From NCBI GenBank assembly GCA_009760885.1, contig CM019702.1, forward strand, positions 50,709,738-50,773,737: a DNA stretch of 64,000 nt, written 5' to 3'. This document shows, one piece after another, positions 56,639 through 64,000 of the stretch (position 1 is its first letter; each line of letters begins with the position of its first letter). Below the pieces are notes generated by a model. The model was not told the origin of the DNA and searched no databases. It saw only the letters and a program-made list of their open reading frames with translations. This DNA is from Achatina immaculata. Lineage: Eukaryota > Mollusca > Gastropoda > Stylommatophora > Achatinidae. Both the position numbers and the translations under genes were made by a program.

Positions 56639-57395
56639 GTGCAGATGGAGATTGATACAGGCGATCATCCGCCAGTCTCCAGGAAACCCTACCGCACTCC
56701 GTTGGCGGGTAGAGAGGTGATAGAGAAGGCCGTAGAGAATATGTTGCGTGACGGAATAATTTCCCGCACGATCTCAGAGTGGTCACCACCAGTTGTCTTG
56801 GTGACTAAGAAAGATGGTACGCATCGTTTCTGCTGCGACTACCGTGCACTCAATGCTGTGACCCGTTCATTGTCGTATCCTTTGTGTGGACATTGGGGAT
56901 ATTCTCAGCATGATAGGAAAATCCAAAGTTTTCAGCACTTTGGATGTTCGATGTGGCTTTTGGTGCATTCCCTTGTCCGATGATGCACAGCAGAAGTCAG
57001 CTTTTAGCTGCCATCTTGGCTGTTTCCGTTGGAGTTTTATTGCCTTTGGTTTAAATGGGGCACCATCTACTTTTGTTACACTCATGGACACAGTATTACA
57101 AGGCTTAGGAAAGTTTGCACACGCATATATCGATGATATACTGGTGTTCACTGATCGAACGATCGAAGACTATGTTCGCGAATTTCAGACGGTTTTCAAC
57201 CGGTTGCATGAACACAAGGTCAAGCTTAAACCATCAAAATGCCATTTTGTGGCCTCGGAGACCAAGTATCTCGGTTATGTCATCAGCCAGTCAGGCATAT
57301 CTCCTGAACCGGAGAAGGTCAGAGCCATTGCCGAAATGCTGTCTCCTTTGAATGTGAAAGAGGTGCCCTATTTTCTGGGGACGTGTAGCTATTAT
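56639..57395 (+). pseudogene. Gypsy reverse transcriptase, first part
   Basis: Readable motifs: PYRTPLAGREVIEKAVENML, WSPPVVLVTKKDGTHRFCCD, YRALNAVTRSLSYPL, then a frameshift near 56880. In the second frame come MDIGDILSMIG, FSTLDVRCGFWCIPL (palm), FGLNGAPSTFV and the catalytic YIDDILVF (57127-57150), followed by KCHFVASETKYLGYVIS and FLGTCSYY. At that point the nested LINE interrupts. The coding continues at 60684. Family: Gypsy (Ty3-like). The active-site aspartates are present but the frame is broken twice. Confidence 0.88.
57386..57395. repeat. Target-site duplication of nested LINE, left copy (partner 60684-60693)
   Basis: TAGCTATTAT on the left versus TAGCTGTTAT on the right, one mismatch. 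Both read SYY/SCY in the Gypsy RT frame, and the coding resumes as RGFIPHFSEI after the right copy. Confidence 0.82.
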
Positions 57396-60300
57396 CATCA
57401 TCATCAACAGGTGTCGTGCCGACTGGCGTTGGCTATTATACTTCTCCAGAGTACACGATCCTTCATACAGGCCATCAGCTCACTTGGTGATCTCCCCTCA
57501 CACCATCCCGTCAGACTGTCCAGTATCATTTCTCTTGGTCTTCCTCTTGATCTTCTTCCTTCTATTTTTCCTGTAGTTATAATATTTTTAATGTCCCTCT
57601 TCTCATTGCATGACCTATGAAAGTACAATGTCTATCTCATATCTATGTGACAAGGTGTGTTTGTCTCTCCAGCTCTTCTCATACATTCTTCATTAGTTAT
57701 TTTTGCTGTCCAGGGGATTCGCAACATTCTTCTAATAAACCACATTTCTGCTGCTTCCAATGATTTTTGTGCATATTTGCCTATTGTCCATGATTCACTT
57801 CCGAATAAGAAGATAGGTTCAATATAGCATTTTAGGACTCGTTTTCTAACATTCATTGATAAGGATGTGTTGGATAATATGCCTCTCATTCTCTGAAATG
57901 CAGTCTTTGCTTGGCCTATTCTGTTCCTAATTTCTGTTCTGCATTTCCCATCTGAAGTTGTTACTGCTCCAAGGTATTTAAATTTCTGCATCTGCTTTAG
58001 AATAGTTCCTTTTAATTCTATATTGCATGTTGGTGGATTCTGTTTCTTAGATACAACCATAGTCTCTGTCTTTTTGATGTTCAAAGTAAGGTCTTTCTGA
58101 TCACTTTCTTTGGTGACTTTATCAAAGAGATTTTGCACGTCTTGTTGGTTCTCAGCTATCATTGCTGTATCGTCACCATACCGAAGGTTGTTAATATTGT
58201 ATCCTCCAATTTTTATGCCTGGTTCTGTGATGATTGTTCTTAGAATATTCTCGCTGTATAGAGAAAAAAGGTCTGGAGATAGTACACATCCTTGTCGCAC
58301 CCCTTGTTTTATCGGTTTATATTTTCCAGTTCTATTTTCAACTCGAACTGCTGCTTCTTGCTGCCAGTATAGATGTTTTACAATCCTCAGGTCTTTGCCG
58401 TCTATATTGATGTCTTCAAGCATTTTAATAATTTCATTATGTTTCACCTTGTCGAATGCCTTGGTGTAATCAATGAAGCATAAGTAGAGATCTTTCTGTA
58501 CTTCTAAAGCTCTTTCTGTTAGTGTTCGTAAAGCATAAATGGCATTGTGTGTTCCCTTTCCTTCAACAAATCCAAACTGTTCATCTGCTATTTTCATTTG
58601 TATCTTTTTCCTTGTTCTTCTCATTATGATTCTTAGAAGTAGCTTCGTTAAGTGACATGAGAAGCTGATAGTCCGGTGGTCATCACATTCCTTTGCACCT
58701 GGTTTCTTTGGTAGTGCTATAAACGTGGATTTAAGCAAGTCACTGGGAATATAACCACTGTTGTAAATGTCATTCAGTAACTTGGTTATTATTTTTATTC
58801 CTGTCTCCTCTAGTGCCTCTATTTCTTCTATTGTTATATTATCAGGCCCAGTCGCTTTTCTTTTCTTCATGTGGTTGATGGCATCTATGATTTCATCTTC
58901 AAGTATTGGTGATCCCTCACAGTTTTCAGTATCTGGTGTTAATTCTGGTCTTTCTCCTCCATATAGCTCACCGATATACTCTGTCCACCTGTCCACAATG
59001 TCTTCTTTTCTCATTAACATTTTACCTTCTTTCGATTTCAGGCATCCTGTGGTATATTTTGTTTTCCTGCCTGTGAGTTCACTAATTCGTTTGTGCATGT
59101 TTTTGCTGTCTTTATTATGAGAGTCCTCTATCTGTCTGCACTGTTCATTTAACCACATTTCCTTTGCTTCTCTGCATTTGCGTCTTATTTCTTTATTTAT
59201 CTTGCTATATTTTTTCTCATTATTTTTAATCCTCCTCCTCTTGTCCATCAGTCCTAAGATGTCGTCTGTCATCCATTTATTTTTAGGGGCTTCTTTTTTT
59301 GGTGGTATTATCTCCTTAACAGTTTGGTGGATAGAATCTCTTAACATTTCCCATTGTTCATCTATACTATTTATCTTTGTTATTGCATTATATCTATTTG
59401 TTATAATAACTTTGTATTGTTCTCGCAGTTCTTGGTCAATTTTAAGGAGTTCTGTATTCAGTTTGATGTTTCTCACTTTTCTGCCTGCTTTCTTTACTTT
59501 TATTCTAACTTTTCCACAGAGTGGATCATGGTCACTATTGCAGTCAGCTCCTGGCATGGTTTTTGTTGTCAGTAATGCATTGCGGAATCGTTTGTTGATT
59601 AATATGTAGTCTGTCTTTTTGTCTGGGCGGCGCCATGTTGCCAGTCTTCGAGGATGTCGTTTAAACCAGGTGTTTCCTACAACCATGCTGTATATTCTTG
59701 CCCATTCAATTAATTTATAACCTCTGTCATTCATCTTCCCCAGTCCATAGTCACCAACGATATCTGAAGTTCTTCCTTTACTAACTTTGGTATTAAAATC
59801 TCCCACGAATATGGTAACTTCATGTGACTTTGTGTGTTTTAGTGCTGTCTCTATGTCATTATAAAATAGCTGTACATCTTCTTCAGAACTTTCAGATGTT
59901 GGAGCGTACACTTGTATAATATTTATGTTTATTGGTTGTCCTTTCAGTTGGGCTAGCAGGACTCGGTCCGAGATGTTTAAATATCCTACATTTGGCTTTG
60001 CTGTTTGTTCGTCAAATATTAATCCTACTCTTCGTTCATGTTTCTCACTTCTTGAATATATTATTGTATATTTATCTGAGTTTATCTTCCCTGCACCTGT
60101 CCATCTAACTTCACTCATTCCTAAAATGTTATCTTCATTCTTTCCATTTCCATCTTTCCATTTTCTAATTTTCCACCCTGGAATAGAGTTCTAACATTCC
60201 ATGTTGCTATTTTGAACTTGTTAGTTTTGCCACCAGTAGCTTGATGACGATCTGGCCTCACCTGTGGCTCGTGAGCTGCCCTACCGGACGAGGCTGTTCC

Positions 60301-60683
60301 AAAGTAACATCCATTAACGTCGTTCATGACAAATCTATGACTCTGAATAAGCATAATTGTTCTTGGGAGCTACAACAGTGGTTTCCCGTTGCCTTCTGTA
60401 GGTTTGTGTACGGACTCTCCGCTAGCCTTTGGACTCCCTGTCCTACCCGCATGGCAGCGGGAGCGAGAGGTTTTAAGGCGCCTCTTACCCGCCTGCTATT
60501 TCCTTCACTGAGCACCTGAGGCACTTTATAGGAGTAGTAGAGCCACCTACTACCCCACCTCGCTCTCTGAGTCTACGGCCAGTTGGTCCGCGCCTGCTTA
60601 TTTGGATGACTCCTTATTCACAGGGATCCTCCATATCTGGAAGACTTTCACCATCCGCCACCTGTGAAGCGCTGGGTTGGGGA
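57396..60683 (-). mobile_element. Near-full-length LINE (family 1) nested in Gypsy RT
   Basis: A 3.29-kb reverse-strand LINE with a (TGATGA)n 3' tail at 57396-57404. It includes a GC-richer 5' untranslated part (60360-60683), the endonuclease start (60121-60354: KIATWNVRTLFQGGKLEN), a frameshift near 60119, the long frame 57632-60118 and a frameshifted C-terminal piece (57404-57628: GRRSRGRPREM ... RSIIANASRH). Flanked by a 10-bp target duplication within the Gypsy pol gene. Confidence 0.92.
57632..60118 (-). CDS. LINE endonuclease-reverse transcriptase, 828 codons
   Basis: The longest open frame in the window. Residues 1 to about 200 are the APE-type endonuclease without its first strand: SEVRWTGAGK (metal-binding Glu), IIQVYAPTS, TIFVGDFNTKVSKG, TDYILINKRF and CNSDHDPLCG (SDH box). 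A basic linker follows (KEAPKNKWMTDDILGLMD, RRKCREAKEMWLNEQ). RT spans about 370-700: KRKATGPDNITIEEIEALE, LPKKPGAKECDD, FIDYTKAFDKVKH, GVRQGCVLSPDLF and the catalytic LRYGDDTAMIAE. The C-terminal part has SWTIGKYAQKSLEAAE and FIRRMLRIPW. Role: nicking and target-primed reverse transcription. Two frameshifts (near 60119 and 57630) separate it from its true start and end, so it is probably inactive as a whole. Confidence 0.9.
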   Translation of the reverse strand: MSEVRWTGAGKINSDKYTIIYSRSEKHERRVGLIFDEQTAKPNVGYLNISDRVLLAQLKGQPININIIQVYAPTSESSEEDVQLFYNDIETALKHTKSHEVTIFVGDFNTKVSKGRTSDIVGDYGLGKMNDRGYKLIEWARIYSMVVGNTWFKRHPRRLATWRRPDKKTDYILINKRFRNALLTTKTMPGADCNSDHDPLCGKVRIKVKKAGRKVRNIKLNTELLKIDQELREQYKVIITNRYNAITKINSIDEQWEMLRDSIHQTVKEIIPPKKEAPKNKWMTDDILGLMDKRRRIKNNEKKYSKINKEIRRKCREAKEMWLNEQCRQIEDSHNKDSKNMHKRISELTGRKTKYTTGCLKSKEGKMLMRKEDIVDRWTEYIGELYGGERPELTPDTENCEGSPILEDEIIDAINHMKKRKATGPDNITIEEIEALEETGIKIITKLLNDIYNSGYIPSDLLKSTFIALPKKPGAKECDDHRTISFSCHLTKLLLRIIMRRTRKKIQMKIADEQFGFVEGKGTHNAIYALRTLTERALEVQKDLYLCFIDYTKAFDKVKHNEIIKMLEDINIDGKDLRIVKHLYWQQEAAVRVENRTGKYKPIKQGVRQGCVLSPDLFSLYSENILRTIITEPGIKIGGYNINNLRYGDDTAMIAENQQDVQNLFDKVTKESDQKDLTLNIKKTETMVVSKKQNPPTCNIELKGTILKQMQKFKYLGAVTTSDGKCRTEIRNRIGQAKTAFQRMRGILSNTSLSMNVRKRVLKCYIEPIFLFGSESWTIGKYAQKSLEAAEMWFIRRMLRIPWTAKITNEECMRRAGETNTPCHIDMR

Positions 60684-61221
60684 TAGCTGTTATAGGGGTT
60701 TCATACCCCACTTTTCTGAGATCTTGACTCCTATAGTTGACCTCATCAAGAAGGGTCATAGATTCAAATGGTCTATTGCCTGACAAATGGCGTTAGAGTT
60801 TCTGCAGGTTCGCCTTGCGAAGGTACCGCTTCTCCCTCATCCTTATTTGTAGAAACCACTTACCGTGTACTCAGATGCATCCAATGTTGTGGTCGGAGCC
60901 TGTTTAGTGCAGACAACTTCCACTTCTGACGGGCTCTCCCTCGAAGAGACATTATATTTCCTTTCGCAGAAGCTGTCGCGCTCTCAGACTAAGTGGTCTA
61001 CTTTCGAGAGAGAAGCGTATGCTGTCCATGACGCCAGAAAGAAGTTGAGATATTTTCTGGCGAATAGACACTTCGCTGTGAAGACTGGCCATAGATCCTT
61101 GGTGGATACATTCCTCAGTCGGCAGGAGATATCAGATGTCAAGTTGCAGATGGGGTTTGCTAACCTTGGCACCATGGACTTCCAGATATTGTTTCATCCG
61201 GGTGCGTGGGAGAAACTTTAG
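60684..61221 (+). pseudogene. Gypsy RT end and RNase H
   Basis: Continuation of 56639-57395 after the LINE: RGFIPHFSEILTPIVDLIKK, a stop after FKWSIA, then RNase H-type reading TVYSDASNVVVGACLVQ (the first catalytic Asp in YSDAS), LSQKLSRSQTKWSTFERE (the E helix) and FAVKTGHRSLVDTFL. Additional stops lie near 60783 and 60852. The frame ends at 61221 after HPGAWEKL. RNase H normally degrades the RNA strand during reverse transcription. Confidence 0.85.
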
Positions 61222-61402
61222 CACGTTTCGATGGTGCCACCTCTGTAGCAGTACCAGCTCACGTTAACAGGGACGTACCTCAAGCACAGCGGTCTGAGAT
61301 GTGAACGACAGGTCAGTGGGCGTTGTAGAATCCTGTTCACAGGCAGACATTCCGTTTATGGTGTACCGCTGACTACAGACTGATCTGCCGTACCTCTGTT
61401 GG

Positions 61403-62044
61403 TTGACAGAAAAGGTAGACAAGACAACAAATACCTCTTGTCCCATAGTTCATGACGTCGCCATAAATGTATGGTTGACTAGTGGAACCTTCCAGAGGCC
61501 GTATGTTCAGGATCGTTGTAGATCTTACTTGCCACGTCCCATTAGACAGAGATTTTCTCTCCCGCCGTCTCCTCGCTTTGTTCCCAGGCTCCCACCATGG
61601 TACCTGAAGGAAACCCAGCAGAGAGTGGTCCCTAGGGCTCTCCCCTCAGACCACTATATGGAAGTGGATGCTAGGGCTCTCTCCTCAGACCACTATATGG
61701 AAGTGGATGCTAGGGCTCTCCCCTCAGACCACTATATGGAGGTGGATGCTTCTGACTCATCAATCCCCAGGTCGGTAGATGATCTATGACCCCGGCATAG
61801 GCGGAAGAAACAGAAGAGAGCTGATGTTCGCCATCAGTCTCAGAAGGAACACTGTCCTCACAGTGCAGATTATTTTTCTGACGAGACTTCAACTAATGCC
61901 GACTGCGATACGGAGACTGACCAATTGTACGTCTCCGATCCTAAGTTTGTTGTGGCAATAGGACAGATACTGGATACCGCAGACCTACACAAGTTCACAA
62001 TGAAGGATCTTTGCATAATGCTCATTAAGAAGTTCCCTCTGTGA
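61403..62044 (+). pseudogene. Unrecognised C-terminal ORF of the Gypsy element
   Basis: One frame with a single TGA at 61787-61789. The first part holds three tandem copies of RALPSDHYMEVDA (39-bp repeat, about 61635-61755). After the stop, in the same frame, come a basic stretch (RHRRKKQKRADVRHQSQ), an acidic stretch (DETSTNADCDTETDQL) and LYVSDPKFVVAIGQIL, then KFTMKDLCIMLIKKFPL and a stop at 62044. It does not resemble an integrase core (no HHCC or DDE pattern seen). The basic-then-acidic make-up suggests a nucleic-acid-binding tail, but that is speculation. It sits where the end of pol or an extra 3' ORF would be. Confidence 0.55.
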
Positions 62045-62227
62045 GCGTGTTACGATCAACATTCTTCGGACGCTTCCTTTTACTGTATAGCTGGGAATCT
62101 TTGGAGATCTTTAGACAAGCACAGGTACTAGTTGGTTAGTGTTCTTTGAATAGAAGTTAATCATTTCCTACTGTCCAATCTCCTGGCAGAAATAATTACT
62201 CGTGAAAAATTAAAGAGTTCATTTTTG

Positions 62228-62253
62228 TACAGGTTATATATATATATATATAT
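62228..62253. repeat. (TA)n microsatellite
   Basis: A TATATA run. An AATAAA polyadenylation-type hexamer (GCAATAAAG) follows about 110 bp downstream, before the right LTR. Confidence 0.9.
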
Positions 62254-62416
62254 TTGCTTAGCACCACATCTGTTAAACGTACTATATTATATAAAGCGTG
62301 TGTGTAAATACGATATTGTTGAATAACCAGCGCTGTTTTGAGTGTTTTTAATCGTATCTTATGCAATAAAGTTGATGAAGTTTTTATTTTTGAGATATTT
62401 TAGGGGTTGGGATATC

Positions 62417-63645
62417 TGTAATAGAATTCCTAAATTCTAGAATTCTGTTCTTGTATTTAATTTTATAGGGGAGTTAACAAAGCATTTATTAACCAATTTA
62501 TTAATTAACCAATTTATTTGGTAGATTAGCGGTTAGCGCCCTTACTTTTTTTAAAGTATAGGTCAACTATAGGTCAGGTTTGACACGTTGAAGGCCATTT
62601 CTTGTCATGTCCAGGCACGGGATTTATCGCAGTTAACTAAAGTTATTTAGGACATGTTTGTTTAATTCGTATTTTTAGTTACAGAAATGCTTAAAATAGG
62701 ATTGTTTTTTTTTAGTTTATTGTCCAAGGTCATAAACAGGTAATTTTTGGACGGATTAAGATTTTACGCAGAAATATTTTAGTCACGATCTTTATCTTCC
62801 ACGAGATAGAATCTTCGGGAAGATTTAGGAATAGGAATTGTTGATCATATTTAAGGATGGAATTCTTACGTAGGATTATCATTACGATTGTAGATTCATT
62901 ATGTAGACTTTGACTGAGAAGGATGTATCAGACAGGATGCTAGGATGTGAACTGTTAGTTGTTTCCTCCTGGATCCACTGGGTAAATTTTTGATGCAGTT
63001 ACGAGTTGTTAGAAATAGTTTATAACTGAAGAAAGGTGAATTGTCCGATATTTTATGCTGACGTGAAGTTGTATGTAAGGATCCATGGAATGTTCCGTGA
63101 GCTAGTAAGTTGGCTCTTATTCCATCATGTTGAATGTCTGTTTTTCCTAGCTGAGAGTAGTGACTGTTGCCACTCCCTCCTACATGGCGAACTAATTCTC
63201 ACTGGGGAGAAGATTTGGATTATTCATCTGTTCTCTCAATTTATTGCTACATCCTCACTTATTCACCACTCACTTTTTCAATAATAAATATGTGTAATTG
63301 CTGTTATCAATTAGAGTGTTAGTGGTTCTCAGACTGTTGAGATTTATTCGTTCTCAGTTACACATTAAAATTCCTCAGATGTAATCAGTAGATAGGGGAA
63401 GAAAAAGTAGTTCAGTTTATCACCTGGGTGGTGGCTTACACAGTTGCTAAGAACTTTAATTGTGCCGTGTCTTAGCACACACCATACTATACCATTCTAT
63501 TTTAATTAATGCTGTGTCTTAGCACACATCATACTATGCCATTCTATTTTAATTAATGCCGTGTCTTAGCACACACCATACTATACCATTCTATTTTAAT
63601 TAATGCTGTGTCTTAGCACACATCATACCATACCATTCTATTTTA
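62417..63645 (+). repeat. Right LTR of the Gypsy element
   Basis: Begins TGTAATAGAATTCC and parallels the left LTR to its end in the 47-bp array (about four units here, 63465-63645). Many scattered differences from the left LTR show an old insertion. GCAC follows at 63646. Confidence 0.85.
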
Positions 63646-63705
63646 GCACCCGCGCATTCATCCGAATCATCTCTCCATCTATATCTGGACATTCTGACTG
63701 TTCAG

Positions 63706-63920
63706 GTCTCGCGGTATCTGACCTGGGATGTCTTGTCACACTGATCTGGACAAACATCAGTCTTACCCCAGCATTCGCACAAGTGGATCTACCCTTTGAT
63801 ACAATAGAAGTCCAGTACCTAGTCAGCGGAATGCCTCACACAACCTTCACTCGTATCACGGGTTGGATAACTGCTTTGATAACATTAGAAAGATGCCTGT
63901 GTATCACAGCTCCGCTAAAG
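63706..63920 (+). CDS. Receptor C exon 2: TM2-TM3
   Basis: 215 bp between the acceptor TTCTGACTGTTCAG and the donor CTAAAG|GTCAGT. It begins with two bases that complete the Gly codon of exon 1 (phase 1) and ends in phase 0. Reads LAVSDLGCLVTLIWTNISLT (TM2), an extracellular stretch, QYLVSGMPHTTFTRITGWI and ALITLERCLCITAPLK (TM3; ERC at the place of the class A DRY motif). NIS is a glycosylation-type site. Exon 3, expected to start like receptor A VKLIVTP, lies beyond 64000. The frame is intact, so receptor C may be functional despite the huge intron. Confidence 0.85.
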
Positions 63921-64000
63921 GTCAGTATAGAACTTTTGAACAGCCCTCACTCTGTAGTCACTCTTATTATAGACACAATAAACAATTTGTTTATTTATTG

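Larger units (their letters stand above)
51211..63645 (+). mobile_element. Gypsy-type LTR retrotransposon inserted in receptor C intron 1
   Basis: Direct long terminal repeats at 51211-52594 and 62417-63645, beginning TGTA, enclose gag, protease, RT and RNase H coding remains on the + strand. The four bases GCAC lie just outside both ends (51207-51210 and 63646-63649), the 4-bp target duplication expected of Gypsy integration. A purine-rich AGGGGTTGGGA sits just before the right LTR, where the polypurine tract should be. The inside is interrupted by a nested LINE (57396-60683) and inactivated by frameshifts and stops. No integrase core is recognisable between RNase H and the right LTR. This is an old, dead host-genome element. 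Confidence 0.87.

Overview
This is eukaryotic, animal DNA, and most likely comes from a gastropod mollusc. The evidence is a cluster of spliced class A receptor exons that resemble the large molluscan chemosensory-receptor families, APE-type LINEs, tRNA-derived SINEs, a Gypsy LTR element, Tc1/mariner DNA transposons, and an extreme load of minisatellites. No operon, Shine-Dalgarno pattern or prokaryotic gene is present. The species assignment is inference.

The only host genes I can support are three receptor loci of one family, all on the + strand, sharing a three-exon plan: exon 1 = N-terminus and TM1 (ends phase 1), exon 2 = TM2-TM3 (ends phase 0), exon 3 = TM4-TM7. Receptor A is seen only as an intact exon 3 (6205-6807). 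Receptor B is a pseudogene: exon 1 at 13430-13655, exon 2 at 19688-19950, and an exon 3 broken by a Tc1-like transposon, with the exon+transposon composite then tandemly amplified from about 20.3 to 30.2 kb. Receptor C has exon 1 at 49520-49739 and exon 2 at 63706-63920; its exon 3 must lie past the window. Its first intron is about 14 kb because a Gypsy element (51211-63645, LTRs of about 1.2-1.4 kb, GCAC target duplication) sits in it. That Gypsy element is itself interrupted by a nested LINE (57396-60683, about 10 bp target duplication).

Layout: 0-2.1 kb truncated LINE; 2.3-3.55 kb two 64-bp arrays around a SINE; 3.87-6.2 kb array resembling 3' splice sites; receptor A exon 3; 7.06-11.87 kb 28-bp array; SINE; 13-30.2 kb receptor B with a LINE fragment, several minisatellites and five Tc1-like copies; 30.2-31 kb arrays; 31.3-34.25 kb decayed LINE; 34.28-37.42 kb better-preserved LINE in reverse with a 12-bp target duplication; 37.43-43.06 kb an old reverse-strand LINE whose reverse-transcriptase codons were expanded into two minisatellites, plus SINEs and a 1-2 kb tandem duplication; 43.2-49.5 kb arrays and one truncated LINE; 49.5-63.9 kb receptor C with nested elements.

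The recurring theme is that tandem arrays are seeded from recognisable sequence and do not consist of anonymous satellite DNA. Sources include receptor splice acceptors, receptor TM6 codons, LINE reverse-transcriptase codons and the tRNA-like head of a SINE. Many arrays also abut receptor exons directly. Almost all long open frames outside the receptors and transposons are by-products of repeat units whose length is a multiple of three. Array unit lengths and copy numbers were counted by eye and are approximate.
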